64,000 nt of DNA. Origin: Methylosinus sp. LW4. GTDB taxonomy: Bacteria; Pseudomonadota; Alphaproteobacteria; Rhizobiales; Beijerinckiaceae. Position 1 is the stretch's first letter, and each line of letters begins with the position of its first letter. A program made the translations under genes and the position numbers. The notes below the pieces were generated by a model, which did no database searches, was not told where the DNA came from, and saw only the letters and a program-made list of their open reading frames with translations. Below are positions 1-8,992 of the stretch, piece by piece. The stretch covers positions 1,459,748-1,523,747 of the forward strand of contig NZ_KB900626.1 of NCBI RefSeq assembly GCF_000379125.1, in the 5' to 3' direction.

Positions 1-654
1 GAAGAGCCCAGGAAGGACGAGCCCAAGAAGGAAGAGGCCAAGAAGGAAGAGGCCAAGCCGAAGGAGCCGGCGACCAAGCAATTGAAGGTCGATGAGGTGG
101 CCAAGCTCCTCGAGAAGAAGAAGGCCGCCGAAAAGGGCGCGCCGAGCGACTCCGACGAGAAGAAGAAATCCGACAAGCCGCCGGCCAAGCCGAAATCCGG
201 CGACGAGGCCGCGCCCAAATCGAAATTCGACGCGGCCAATATCGCCAATCTCTTGAGCCATGAGGCGCCGCAACGCCGCGCCGCGACCGGCGCCGATCTC
301 ACCAAGACCGCCTCGCTCGGCGCGCCGACGGCGAGCGCGCCGCGCATGTCGCCGACGCTGCAAGCGCAGATCGACGCCTATACGGTCGATCACTATCGCC
401 GCTGCTGGCAAGCGGCGCTGTCGATCAATGCGCAGAGCTATGTGCCGCGTGTGGAATTCCGCCTGTCGCGGGAGGGCGCGCTGGAGGGCGCGCCGCGCCT
501 GCTCAACCCCTCCTCCGATCCCGTCGAGCACAGCCGCGGCGAGCAGGCGCTCGGCGCCGTGCGCCGCTGCAGCCCCATGCCGATTCCGGCCGCCTTCGCG
601 CCCTATTACGATTATTGGCGCGTCACGGAATTGGACATGAGGGAGGATATGTAG
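1..654 (+). CDS. tolA: Tol-Pal system protein TolA, C-terminal part (5' end outside window)
   Basis: The frame is open from the first base, so the N-terminal membrane anchor is missing from view. The visible part starts with about 80 residues rich in Lys, Glu, Ala and Pro (repeats such as [11 protein letters not shown]), as in the periplasm-spanning helical domain of TolA. It ends with a compact domain of about 100 residues (pattern [13 protein letters not shown], then alternating small and aromatic residues) like the TolA/TonB C-terminal fold. TolA links the TolQR proton-driven motor in the inner membrane to TolB/Pal at the outer membrane and helps constriction during division. tolB follows 55 nt downstream on the same strand, which supports the call. 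Sequence identity of the low-complexity part is poor evidence by itself; the context decides. Confidence 0.85.
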   Translation, partial: EEPRKDEPKKEEAKKEEAKPKEPATKQLKVDEVAKLLEKKKAAEKGAPSDSDEKKKSDKPPAKPKSGDEAAPKSKFDAANIANLLSHEAPQRRAATGADLTKTASLGAPTASAPRMSPTLQAQIDAYTVDHYRRCWQAALSINAQSYVPRVEFRLSREGALEGAPRLLNPSSDPVEHSRGEQALGAVRRCSPMPIPAAFAPYYDYWRVTELDMREDM

Positions 655-709
655 CGACGGTCATTCTCTTCGCCTTCGAAAATTCGAAAACGCCCAGGAC
701 CACCCTCTC

Positions 710-2023
710 ATGACGTTTCACATCGACCGCCGCTCGGCCGTCCATATTCTCGCCGGCGCGACCCTCTCGCCTCTCCTCGCCGCGCCGGCGCGCGCGGCGC
801 GCGTGCTCGATCTGCGCGCGGGCGGCGGCTTTCAGCCGGTCTCCGTCGCGGTGACGAATTTCTCGGGCGACGAGGCGGCGCGCATAGTGACGAGCGTCGT
901 CGTCAATAATTTCAAGCGCTCGGTCTTTCTGCGCCCCATAGAGCCGGGCGCCGTCCCGGAGCCCGCCGGCTCCGAGGCCACGCCCAATCTCGATCTCTTC
1001 CGCACGCTCAATGCGCAATATGTCGTCACCGGCCGCTCGCAACGCAGCCCGGACGGACGGCTCAAAACAGAGTTCCGCCTCTTCGACGTCTCCACCGGCG
1101 AGCAGGCGGCGGGCCAGCAATATGTCACCGATTCCGCCAATATGCGCCGCGTCGCGCATCTCGTCTCGGATGCGGTGTTCACGCGCATCACCGGCGAGAA
1201 GGGGTTCTTCGACACGCGCGTGGTCTTCGTCGACGAGAGCGGTCCGAAGGAGCATCGCCGCAAGCGCCTCGCCATAATGGATCAGGACGGCGCCAATGTG
1301 CGCTATCTGACTCGCGGCGAGGAGCTCGTCGTCACGCCGCGCTTCTCGCCCTCCTCGCAGGACGTCACCTACATGTCCTTCGGCTCCGCCGATCCGAAGG
1401 TGCTGCTGCTGAACATAGAAAGCGGCCAGCGCGAGGTGGTCGGCAATTTTCCTGGCATGACCTTCTCGCCGCGTTTCTCGCCGGACGGGCAGAAGATCGT
1501 GATGTCGCTGTCGCAGGGCGCCGCCACCAATCTCTACGCCATGGATTTGCGCTCGCGCACGACGACGCGGCTCACCGACACCAACGCCATCGACACCTCG
1601 CCCTCCTATTCGCCGAGCGGCGGCGAGATCGTCTTCGAATCCGACCGCGGCGGCTCGCAGCAGATTTACGTGATGGGCGCGGGCGGCGGCGGCGCGCGTC
1701 GCATCTCCTTCGGCCAGGGCCATTATTCGACGCCGGTATGGTCGCCCAAGGGCGATTACATCGCCTTCACCAAGCAATCCTCCGGCTCCTTCGGCATTGG
1801 CGTGATGAAGCCGGACGGCTCCGGCGAGCGCATCCTCACCGAGGGCTTTCACAACGAAGGCCCGACCTGGGCGCCGAATGGGCTGTTCCTGATGTTCTTC
1901 CGCGATTCCGGAGGCAGCGGCGGCGCGAAGATTTTCATGGTCGATATTTTTGGCCGCTCGGAATTCCCCGTGCCGACGCCGTCCTACGCGTCCGATCCGT
2001 CGTGGGGGCCGTTGCAGGAATGA
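710..2023 (+). CDS. tolB: Tol-Pal system periplasmic beta-propeller protein TolB
   Basis: 437 residues, usual TolB length. The N-terminus has an RR pair followed by a hydrophobic stretch and an Ala-rich cleavage site (about residues 4-28), compatible with Sec or Tat export. A TolB N-terminal domain (about 35-160) is followed by a six-bladed propeller with recurring PD40-type blades, for example [41 protein letters not shown] and [13 protein letters not shown]. TolB is periplasmic and binds Pal and the N-terminus-presenting TolA/porin partners, linking energised TolA to the outer membrane. It directly follows tolA. The usual next gene, pal, is not here: the next gene on this strand is a nucleotidyltransferase of unrelated type. 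Confidence 0.95.
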   Translation: MTFHIDRRSAVHILAGATLSPLLAAPARAARVLDLRAGGGFQPVSVAVTNFSGDEAARIVTSVVVNNFKRSVFLRPIEPGAVPEPAGSEATPNLDLFRTLNAQYVVTGRSQRSPDGRLKTEFRLFDVSTGEQAAGQQYVTDSANMRRVAHLVSDAVFTRITGEKGFFDTRVVFVDESGPKEHRRKRLAIMDQDGANVRYLTRGEELVVTPRFSPSSQDVTYMSFGSADPKVLLLNIESGQREVVGNFPGMTFSPRFSPDGQKIVMSLSQGAATNLYAMDLRSRTTTRLTDTNAIDTSPSYSPSGGEIVFESDRGGSQQIYVMGAGGGGARRISFGQGHYSTPVWSPKGDYIAFTKQSSGSFGIGVMKPDGSGERILTEGFHNEGPTWAPNGLFLMFFRDSGGSGGAKIFMVDIFGRSEFPVPTPSYASDPSWGPLQE

Positions 2024-2053
2024 AGCGTCCCGGAAGGCTCGTCGAGGATAGCA

Positions 2054-2809
2054 ATGCAAGCGATTTCCCGAGAGAAGGCGCTCGCGGTCGCCGACGCTTT
2101 GTTTGCGTCGCGATATGCTGGCGCGAGCTTCTGCATCGCCGCAGGCTCCGTTATACGCGGGAGCGGCGCGCCTTGGTCTGATCTCGATCTCGTTGTCATC
2201 TTCGATTCCCTCGAATCGGCGTGGCGCGAATCATTCTGGTTCGACGGCGTTCCGATCGAAGCTTTCGTCCATGACCTGGAGACGATCCAAGCCTTTCTCG
2301 ACGACGATCACGCTGCGGCTCACGCCGCGATGATCGACATGGTGGCGACGGGCGTGAGCATTCCCGTCGAAAGCGAACGCTCGCTTGCCCTGAAGAACTA
2401 TGCGCGAGGACTGCTCGTCAATGGACCCGATAAGCTGGACGAGGCGGCGATCGACGATCTGCGATATTCGATCAGCGATCTCGTCGACGATCTGCGCGGA
2501 GACCGGCCGATACACGAGCAAAGGTCGATCTTATACGCGCTCTATCAGAAAATGGGCGAACTGCGGCTGAGACGGTCGACACGCTTCTCTGCATCCGGCA
2601 AGCATCTCGCGAGGTCTCTGCGCGAGTGTGACTCGGGCTTCGCAGAACGGCTGGAAGGCGTCGTGGCTCAAGCCCACGTTCATGGCGCATCGAGTGAAAG
2701 TGTCGCTGAGCTTCTACGACTGCTCGATCAGCTGGGCGGCCATTTGTTCGATGGCTATCGCCGCTCGGCGCCGCGCGAAAAGAGAAAACGGCCGGCTTGG
2801 CTCGCCTGA
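2054..2809 (+). CDS. Nucleotidyltransferase-domain protein
   Basis: 251 residues. Near residues 29-48 lies AAGSVIRGSGAPWSDLDLVV, the GS...SDxDL signature of the DNA polymerase beta-like nucleotidyltransferase superfamily, where Gly-Ser contacts the nucleotide phosphates and the two Asp bind metal. This suggests transfer of a nucleotide to a small molecule or protein, as in aminoglycoside adenylyltransferases and MNT-type enzymes. The C-terminal ~100 residues are helical and rich in Arg and Leu. It begins 30 nt after tolB and ends just before the convergent pxpC. No HEPN partner is next to it, so it does not look like an MNT/HEPN toxin-antitoxin pair. Substrate unknown. Confidence 0.7.
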   Translation: MQAISREKALAVADALFASRYAGASFCIAAGSVIRGSGAPWSDLDLVVIFDSLESAWRESFWFDGVPIEAFVHDLETIQAFLDDDHAAAHAAMIDMVATGVSIPVESERSLALKNYARGLLVNGPDKLDEAAIDDLRYSISDLVDDLRGDRPIHEQRSILYALYQKMGELRLRRSTRFSASGKHLARSLRECDSGFAERLEGVVAQAHVHGASSESVAELLRLLDQLGGHLFDGYRRSAPREKRKRPAWLA

Positions 2810-2818
2810 CGCCCCCGA

Positions 2819-3838
2819 CTAGTCGCATCGCGCATCGGTAACCCCGCCGATCAAATTGGCGGACAGCAGCAATTCCGTCGAAATGTCCCCGCCAACGGCG
2901 CGCAGCCGCACGCCAGCGGCCATCGCCTCGCTCAGCGCCCGCCGCGCCGCGACGGCCTGCTCGATCGATACCGCGGCAAAGGAGAACGCATCCCCCGGCC
3001 GCCGCTGCGCGAGACGGCCGATATCGGCGCCGATGACATTGGCGATCTTCGGATAGCCGCCGGTCGGCTGGCGATCGGCCATCAGCACGAGCGGCGCGCC
3101 GTCGCCCGGAACCTGGATCGCGCCGAGCGCCACGCCATCCGAGACAATGTCATGCCCTTTCGCGTGGGAAAGGCGCGCGCCCTCCAGCCGATAGGCCATG
3201 CGGTCGCTGCGCTGCCCCACCCGCCACCGCGCCGATAAAAATTCGTCGATCGCATCTTGCGAAAAATAATCCGTCTGCGGTCCGAGCACGGCGCGGATCG
3301 GCTCCTTCCCAGCGGCGAGCCAGGGCGCCTCGAGCGCCTGCAATTCTCGCGGCGGCGGGGCGAGATCGGCGAGCGGCAGAACATCGCCGGCGCGCAATCC
3401 CCGCCCCTCGAGCCCGCCCATGAAAGCGCGCGCATGGGTGGCGAGCGAGCCCAGAGTCGGCGGCAGATCGATGCGGCCGGCGATGGCGACATAGCACCAC
3501 GCCCCGCTTCGCCCCGCCCGGATGACGAGACGCGCGCCGGGCTCCAGCGCGAGAGCGCAAGCGGCGGGAAGCGGCGCGCCATCGAGGCGAATATCGAACG
3601 CGCCGCCGGCGATGGCGAGGCCGATCGTCTCGCCTTCCGCCGTCAGCTCCGTTCCGCCGAGCGAGACCTCGATCGCCGCTGCGCCCATAGCGGCTCCCGC
3701 CGCGAGATTGGCGGCGGCGAAGGCGCTGGCGTCCATCGGCCCGGCCGGCGTGACGCCGAAGCGCAGGCTGCCGCGCCGCCCGGCGTCTTGCAGAGTGACG
3801 CCCGGCCCCGCCGCGCGAATAATCAGCCGCGCGCTCAT
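2819..3838 (-). CDS. pxpC: 5-oxoprolinase subunit PxpC (biotin-dependent carboxyltransferase-like / KipA family)
   Basis: 339 residues. The N-terminus (LIIRAAGPGVTLQDAGRRG) and the GPMD segment about 15 residues later are hallmarks of the AHS2/KipA family, now known as subunit C of the ATP-dependent 5-oxoprolinase PxpABC. The complex opens 5-oxoproline, a spontaneous damage product of glutamine and glutathione turnover, to glutamate in the cytoplasm. Its start overlaps the stop of pxpB by 4 nt (ATGA), so the two are probably translated together. Older annotation calls this an allophanate hydrolase subunit or urea-carboxylase-related protein, but biotin and carboxylase domains are absent and pxpA is adjacent, favouring oxoprolinase. 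Confidence 0.88.
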   Translation of the reverse strand: MSARLIIRAAGPGVTLQDAGRRGSLRFGVTPAGPMDASAFAAANLAAGAAMGAAAIEVSLGGTELTAEGETIGLAIAGGAFDIRLDGAPLPAACALALEPGARLVIRAGRSGAWCYVAIAGRIDLPPTLGSLATHARAFMGGLEGRGLRAGDVLPLADLAPPPRELQALEAPWLAAGKEPIRAVLGPQTDYFSQDAIDEFLSARWRVGQRSDRMAYRLEGARLSHAKGHDIVSDGVALGAIQVPGDGAPLVLMADRQPTGGYPKIANVIGADIGRLAQRRPGDAFSFAAVSIEQAVAARRALSEAMAAGVRLRAVGGDISTELLLSANLIGGVTDARCD

Positions 3839-4563
3839 GCGGAGGCCTCGCGCCGCGCGATCATCTCGCCGCGCGCGCTTTTCTCCTCGAGCGCGCGAAA
3901 TGTCACTTCGTCGATCGGCTCGAAACGCAGCGCATCGCCGACCTCGACAAAAAAAGAGGGATTACGACTCGGCGCGAAGAGCCGCTCGGGCGTGCGGCCG
4001 AGCACATACCAGCCGGTCGGCATGGGATCGGCGCCGATGAGCGAGAGGCCGCCGCCGATGAGCACGGCGCCGCGCGGCGTCGGCCCGCGCGGGGAGGCGC
4101 GGCGCGGAACGGCGAGCGCCGAAGGCAGGCCGCCGAGATAGCACCAGCCCGGCGCGAAGCCATACATATAGGCGCGAAAATCGGCTCCCGAATGAAGCTC
4201 CACAATACGCTCGGGCGAAAGCGACAAGGCTTCGCCCGCCGCCGCCAAATCCTCGCCATGCGGGGGCGCGTAGCAGCAGGGAATGACCCAGCGGACGCCC
4301 GGCGCGGCGCTCTCCTGCGCCGCTCTCTCCAGCGCCTCGACATGAGCGACGAGCGCGGCGCGGGCGAGCGCCAGCGGATCGTAATGAATCATCAGCGAGC
4401 GATAGGTCGGAACCGTCTCGAGGATTCCAGTGAGCGGCGCGGCGCGCAGAGCAGCGTCGAGCGCAAGCACCTCGGCGCTGATCGCGGGATCGACGCTGTC
4501 GCCCAACTCGACCACCAGCGCCGCCTCGCCGGCGTCGAGACAACGCGGCGCGTCGTAACGCAT
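3835..4563 (-). CDS. pxpB: 5-oxoprolinase subunit PxpB (KipI / AHS1 family)
   Basis: About 242 residues from the start MRYDAPRCLDAGEAALVVELG. A longer in-frame extension to 4626 exists, but it would overlap pxpA and looks non-conserved, while the chosen ATG lies 4 nt after the pxpA stop. AHS1 features include VVELGDSVDP, ETVPTYRSLMIHYDP, and the central YMYGFAPGWCYLGGLP block with Gly-rich loop. PxpB and PxpC form the ATP-dependent part of 5-oxoprolinase; in Bacillus the homologues KipI/KipA were first described as kinase A inhibitor and antagonist. It is sandwiched between pxpA and pxpC in one operon. Confidence 0.88.
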   Translation of the reverse strand: MRYDAPRCLDAGEAALVVELGDSVDPAISAEVLALDAALRAAPLTGILETVPTYRSLMIHYDPLALARAALVAHVEALERAAQESAAPGVRWVIPCCYAPPHGEDLAAAGEALSLSPERIVELHSGADFRAYMYGFAPGWCYLGGLPSALAVPRRASPRGPTPRGAVLIGGGLSLIGADPMPTGWYVLGRTPERLFAPSRNPSFFVEVGDALRFEPIDEVTFRALEEKSARGEMIARREASA

Positions 4564-4567
4564 CGCC

Positions 4568-5335
4568 TCATGTCTCCGAGGGCGCGAAGGGCAGAAGCTG
4601 ATAGCCTGCGCGCTCCAGCGCCGCACGCAGGCGCCGCGTCATATCGACGGCGTGCGACGTGTCGCCATGCACGCAGATGGAGTCGATCGGCGTCGGCAGA
4701 CGCTTGCCGCTCTCGGTGACGATCGCCTGCTCCTCGAGCATGGCCAACGCGCGCGCCGCAGCCCAGTCCGGGTCGTCGATCACGGCGCCCTTCTGGCCGC
4801 GCGGCTTCAGCCGTCCGTCATCGAGATAGGCGCGATCGGCGAACACCTCATGCGCGATGGCGACGCCGGCGTGCTCGGCCGCCGCCACCTGCTCGCTGCA
4901 GGCGATGGCCAGCAGAGTGAGGCTGGCGTCGACGGCGCGCGTCGCCTGCGCCACGGCGAGCGCGATCTCCGGCTCGACCTCCGCGACATTGGCGAGCGCG
5001 CCATGGCATTTCACATAAGTGAGGCGATGGCCGCTGTATTGCGCGAGCGCCTGCGCCGCGCCGATCTGATAGGCGACGAGACGCTCCACCTCCGAGGCGG
5101 AATAGGGAATGCGCCGGCGGCCGAAGCCCGCGAGATCGGGAAAGGACACATGCGCGCCAATGGCGACGCCGCGCGCCTTCGCCAGCGTGAAGCAGCGCGC
5201 CATTATGTCGGGGTCGCCGGCATGATAGCCGCAGGCGACATTGGCGGAGGTGACGAGATCGAGCATGGCCTCGTCGTCGCCCATGCGCCAGGCTCCGAAT
5301 CCTTCCCCGAGATCGGCGTTGAGATCGACTGTCAC
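4568..5335 (-). CDS. pxpA: 5-oxoprolinase subunit PxpA (LamB/YcsF family)
   Basis: About 255 residues from a GTG start giving MTVDLNADLGEGFG, the conserved opening of the LamB/YcsF family. Further family blocks are TSANVACGYHAGDP, GAHVSFPDLAGFGRR and a C-terminal ICVHGDTSHAVD. The family has a polysaccharide deacetylase-like barrel and is subunit A of the PxpABC 5-oxoprolinase. The frame could be extended to 5431, but the GTG at 5335 overlaps the stop of the upstream deaminase by 4 nt (GTGA), which is typical for coupled genes and fits family length. It is transcribed with pxpB and pxpC. Confidence 0.9.
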   Translation of the reverse strand: MTVDLNADLGEGFGAWRMGDDEAMLDLVTSANVACGYHAGDPDIMARCFTLAKARGVAIGAHVSFPDLAGFGRRRIPYSASEVERLVAYQIGAAQALAQYSGHRLTYVKCHGALANVAEVEPEIALAVAQATRAVDASLTLLAIACSEQVAAAEHAGVAIAHEVFADRAYLDDGRLKPRGQKGAVIDDPDWAAARALAMLEEQAIVTESGKRLPTPIDSICVHGDTSHAVDMTRRLRAALERAGYQLLPFAPSET

Positions 5336-5805
5336 TGTCCCCCGGCTCCCTCGCGCGGCGCATCCTCGGCGATATCCTCGTTCCAGATGGACGGATTGGC
5401 CGCGATATAGTCTCGCATCAATTCCCGGCAACGCGCATCGTCGAGCAGGATCACCTCGACGCCATGGTCGCGGAGAAACTGCTCATTGCCGCCGAAATTC
5501 CTGTTCTCGCCGACGATGACGCGCGGAATCTTGAACTGCACGATCGTCCCCGCGCACATCATGCAGGGAGAGAGCGTCGTGTAGAGCGTCGTCTCGCGAT
5601 AGGAGGCGCGGCGTCCGGCGTCGCGCAGGCAATCCATCTCGCCATGCAGAATCGGATCGCCCTGCTGCACGCGGCGATTATGGCCGCGGCCGAGTATGCG
5701 GTCCCCTTCGGCGAGAACGGAGCCGATCGGCAGGCCGCCCTCGTCGAAGCTCTTCTTCGCCAAGCGAAACGCCTCATCCATGCAGACGATATCCGACGCT
5801 CTCAT
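5332..5805 (-). CDS. Cytosine deaminase, yeast Fcy1-like (zinc-dependent CDA fold)
   Basis: 157 residues starting MRASDIVCMDEAF. A longer frame to 6276 runs inside the kinase gene and is rejected. The zinc site of the CDA superfamily is clear: HGEMD (His ligand and catalytic Glu) and SPCMMC (two Cys ligands). Beyond that it resembles yeast Fcy1 along the whole length: GGLPIGSVL, ILGRGHNRRVQQG, TTLYTTLSPC, IPRVIVGENRNF and the C-terminal NPSIWNEDIAE, with nearly the same length as Fcy1 (158). From that likeness, recalled and not computed, I infer deamination of cytosine to uracil for pyrimidine salvage. A guanine deaminase or tRNA deaminase is less likely because their C-termini differ. It lies 38 nt after the histidine kinase and overlaps pxpA. 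Confidence 0.8.
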   Translation of the reverse strand: MRASDIVCMDEAFRLAKKSFDEGGLPIGSVLAEGDRILGRGHNRRVQQGDPILHGEMDCLRDAGRRASYRETTLYTTLSPCMMCAGTIVQFKIPRVIVGENRNFGGNEQFLRDHGVEVILLDDARCRELMRDYIAANPSIWNEDIAEDAPREGAGGQ

Positions 5806-5843
5806 CGAAATCCCCTTTCCGGCCCGGCGCCGGCGGGGCCTCG

Positions 5844-8639
5844 CTATTCCGCCGCGAGCACCTGCGGCGGCGGAAAGGCGACCTCGATCAGCGTCCCTTG
5901 GTTCTTTCGGCTCTTGATCGAGAAGGAGGCGCGATTGGCCTCGATCAGCGCTTTCGTCACTGGCAGGCCGAGGCCCGTGCCGCCGCGCGACGAGCCGATC
6001 TGGCGGAAGGGCTCGAGCGCTGTCTCGATCTCGGTCTCGGACATGCCGATCCCTGTGTCCTTCACGCGGATCACCACATATCCGGCGTCGGTCAAGGCGC
6101 TCGACACGATCACCTGCCCGCCCGCCTCGTTGAACTTCACCGCATTGGACAGAAGGTTGAGCAATATCTGCCGCAGCGACCTGCCGTCGGCAAGGATGCG
6201 CGGCAGGCGCGGCCACAAGGACAGGCGGATCACCACACGGCTGCGGTTCGCCTGCGGCTGCATGATCGACACGCATTCGGAAATGACGGCGTTGGCGTCT
6301 ATGCGCTCGACGTCCAGCTCGAACTTGCCCGCCTCGATCTTAGAGAGATCGAGCAGATCATTGACGAGGCTCAGCACATGCTCGCCCGATGTGTGGATGT
6401 CCTTGAGATATTCCTTGTAGCGCTCATTGCCGAGCGGGCCGAAGCGCTCCTCCATCATCACCTCGGCGAAGCCGATGATGGCGTTGAGCGGCGTGCGGAT
6501 CTCATGGCTGACCTTGGCCAGGAAATCGGTCTTGGCTGCGCTGGCGCGCTCCGCCTCGCGGCGCGCGGCCTCGAGCTCGTCGTCCGAGCTGCGGCGGCGG
6601 ATCACATGGAGAATGACGCAACGCCTCTGCTCCGGCGGCGGGCCGAGCGGCGCCAGCGTCAGCTGCACAGGAATGAGCTGACCATTGCGCGCGCGCGCCT
6701 GCACCTGCAGCCCCTCGCCGAGATCGCGGCTCGTCGGGCGACGGAGAAAATCAGCGACCACGCCTTGATCGCCGTCACAGAACAGCGAGGCGAGGCCGGA
6801 GCCGAGCAGCGCGCGCGGCTCGCCGCCGATGAGTTGGCCGAGCGCGGCGTTGACGCTGCGCAGCCTGCCCTCGGCGTCCACGACCACGACGGCGTCGCCC
6901 ATTGCGTCCAGCGTCGCGCGCAGCTCCTCCGCCTCATGGCGGCGGCTCTCCAGCTCCTTGCGCAAGGCGCCGGCGCGCGCGCTCTCCGGCGCGGCGATAG
7001 ATTGCTGCGCGCTGCGCAGCGTGACGAGGGTGGCGACCACGCCGTCCCATTGGATCGGCTCGAGCCGAACGTCCGCCTCCAGCGGCTCGCCGTCGCAGTC
7101 GAGCACCTCGACGACGCCGGCGGCGGTTCCGTCCGCCGCGGTCGGCGGACGCCGGCCGGCGAAGAGCCGCGTCGCGCCGCCCTCCTCCGCCAGAGCGGCG
7201 GCGTCGCCATAGCCGAGATAATCGAGCAGCGTGCGATTGGCGTAGAGCACCTCCGCCCCGCGCGCGACCATCACGCCTATCGGCAGGCGATCGAGCAGCG
7301 CCGCGGCGCGCGAGAGGTCGCCGGGAAAGGCGCTATTCTCATTGGAGGGCAGAGCCTCGTGGATCGGCGCGGGCTCATGCTCCTCGACAGGTTCGGGCTC
7401 CGCCGAGACGGCGGCCGCCTGCCCCGCGGATTGCCCGCCGGAAGCTTGCTGCCCAGTCGCCTGCTCGATCGTCTCGAACAAATCGCGCACCGAGCCCTTG
7501 GCCGGCTTTTGCGCGGCGGAGGCGAGCGCGCGGGCAATCTCGTCGAAGGCGGTGCGCTCGCTCGGCGACAGCGACTCGCCGATGGAGGCGGCGGCCTCCT
7601 CGAGGCGCGGCAGCGGCCGCAGCGGCACGATCTTGGCGCCGATGAGCGCCGACGTCTGCTCCGCCTCGGCCAGGGGCGCGGCCTCGGCCGGCGGCTCCAG
7701 CGCGGCGGCGGGCTCTTCCGCCGGCGGAGCAACATCCGGCTCTGGCTCGGGCTCGGAATTGGACTCGGGCTCGTGGCGCAGCCGATCCACATGCAGCACG
7801 CCATAGCCCTGATAGCCGCCGAAATGGCGGCCATCGTCGAAGATGGGCAGAGCGCCGAGCGTCACCGGGACACGCGCCCCGCCGCCGTCGAGCGGCCAAT
7901 CGAGCTCGACCCCGCTCCAGGAACGGCGCGAGGCGAAGGCGTCGGCGAGACGATCATCCGGCGCCAGCCGCAGCCGGCTCGCCAGCTCGAGAAACAAGCG
8001 TCCGGCGATGTCGCCATTCTCGCGCCCAACCACATCGGCGAGCGCGGCGGTGACGTCGAGCACCCGTCCCTCCGCGTCGGAGCGCCAGAGGAAGCGTTCC
8101 GGCCGCGGCGGACGGGCGGGCGGCGGCTCGATCGCAGGAGCCGCCGGAGATGGAGCGGCGGCCGGAGGTTCGGCCACAGCCTCCGGCGCGGCGATCACGG
8201 CCGCCGAGACAGGAGCTTCTTCTGGCCGGACCAGCGGAGTCTCACTCGCGGCGGAGCGCATGCCGAGCATTGCGACCAGAAAGATCGGCCCCGTCTCCTC
8301 GGCCGTCAGCCTGCGGCACAGAACGGTCGCCGTCTGCGCGATGGGACCGAAGGAGAAGCGCAGCCGCTCGAGCCGCGGCGCGGCGGCGTGGCTCTCGGCC
8401 GCGGCGAGCTCGCGCAGCCGGCGCGCGCCGGGCTCGCTCCCACGGAACAGCCGGTCGCCGAGCGCGACCAGATCGCCGCCAAAGACGGAAATCGCCGCTT
8501 CATTGGCGTAGACGATCGCCAGCGGCTCGCCAGCGGCGGCCACGATCGGCGCGCCGGACGCCTCGAGCGCGGCGAAGGCCGGATCGGCGCCGATCTGCGC
8601 GGCGAACGCCTCGCTCTCGATCCTGTCGTGCTCGCTCAT
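5844..8639 (-). CDS. Multi-PAS hybrid-free sensor histidine kinase, PdhS/PleC-like
   Basis: 931 residues, no predicted membrane segment. Several PAS-like units are recognisable (about 25-130, 185-290, 440-545 and 575-690), separated by a long Pro/Ala/Glu-rich linker around 290-430. The kinase core carries the H-box KVSHEIRTPLN with phospho-acceptor His712, an N-box (LLNLLSNAVKFN), and G boxes DTGIGM and GGTGLGL. The core resembles the alphaproteobacterial PdhS/PleC/DivJ group acting on DivK, a cell-cycle function; this is family-based inference. No receiver domain and no response regulator gene is adjacent. It is upstream of, and on the same strand as, the deaminase-pxp genes (38 nt gap), yet a functional tie is not evident. 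The ~350 bp upstream hold no other gene. Confidence 0.85.
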   Translation of the reverse strand: MSEHDRIESEAFAAQIGADPAFAALEASGAPIVAAAGEPLAIVYANEAAISVFGGDLVALGDRLFRGSEPGARRLRELAAAESHAAAPRLERLRFSFGPIAQTATVLCRRLTAEETGPIFLVAMLGMRSAASETPLVRPEEAPVSAAVIAAPEAVAEPPAAAPSPAAPAIEPPPARPPRPERFLWRSDAEGRVLDVTAALADVVGRENGDIAGRLFLELASRLRLAPDDRLADAFASRRSWSGVELDWPLDGGGARVPVTLGALPIFDDGRHFGGYQGYGVLHVDRLRHEPESNSEPEPEPDVAPPAEEPAAALEPPAEAAPLAEAEQTSALIGAKIVPLRPLPRLEEAAASIGESLSPSERTAFDEIARALASAAQKPAKGSVRDLFETIEQATGQQASGGQSAGQAAAVSAEPEPVEEHEPAPIHEALPSNENSAFPGDLSRAAALLDRLPIGVMVARGAEVLYANRTLLDYLGYGDAAALAEEGGATRLFAGRRPPTAADGTAAGVVEVLDCDGEPLEADVRLEPIQWDGVVATLVTLRSAQQSIAAPESARAGALRKELESRRHEAEELRATLDAMGDAVVVVDAEGRLRSVNAALGQLIGGEPRALLGSGLASLFCDGDQGVVADFLRRPTSRDLGEGLQVQARARNGQLIPVQLTLAPLGPPPEQRRCVILHVIRRRSSDDELEAARREAERASAAKTDFLAKVSHEIRTPLNAIIGFAEVMMEERFGPLGNERYKEYLKDIHTSGEHVLSLVNDLLDLSKIEAGKFELDVERIDANAVISECVSIMQPQANRSRVVIRLSLWPRLPRILADGRSLRQILLNLLSNAVKFNEAGGQVIVSSALTDAGYVVIRVKDTGIGMSETEIETALEPFRQIGSSRGGTGLGLPVTKALIEANRASFSIKSRKNQGTLIEVAFPPPQVLAAE

Positions 8640-8844
8640 ATCGACAGCGCCTCTTCAGACGCGACAAGCGCCGGAAGCGGCGCGGAACAAAACGGCGCGG
8701 AACGCGCGTCGCGGCCGATCGAAGGTGAAGGATCGGTTAAATGAAACTTAAAGGTTCGTTACGGCTTGGTCTATGCGGCGAAGGACATTTTAACAAGCTT
8801 CGGCGATTCATGATGAACGGACGCGCCGCCCCTAGACCATAATT

Positions 8845-8861
8845 ATGTTGCAATGCAACAT
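8845..8861. promoter_or_regulatory. Palindrome resembling a PhaR operator upstream of phasin gene
   Basis: A perfect inverted repeat, ATGTTGCA-A-TGCAACAT (8-bp arms, 1-nt centre), sits about 130 nt before the GTG of the phasin gene. In alphaproteobacteria the polyhydroxybutyrate-responsive repressor PhaR binds TGC/GCA-type dyads upstream of phasin genes, so this is a candidate operator. It lies in the otherwise gene-free stretch 8640-8992, where nothing else is recognisable. Exact match to the PhaR consensus was not checked. Confidence 0.5.
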
Positions 8862-8992
8862 GAGTTGAGCCATATTCGGCTCGGCGGCGCCTGTCCCGAT
8901 CGCGATGCGCGATGGACGGCCGCAGGCGGTCGGCCGGCGCCCCTTCTTCGGCCGACGGGCGGCGCAGCCGACCCGACCAGAAGGAAGCATTC

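Noticed and set aside
3835-5335. Urea carboxylase or allophanate hydrolase assignment for the AHS1/AHS2 genes
   Set aside because: No biotin carboxylase or amidase gene nearby, while pxpA overlaps the cluster; 5-oxoprolinase explains all three genes.
5898-8744. Long plus-strand open frame (about 948 codons) opposite the histidine kinase
   Set aside because: GC-rich codon bias creates antisense open frames; the translation is Arg/Ala/Gly-rich without any domain, while the minus strand has all kinase motifs.
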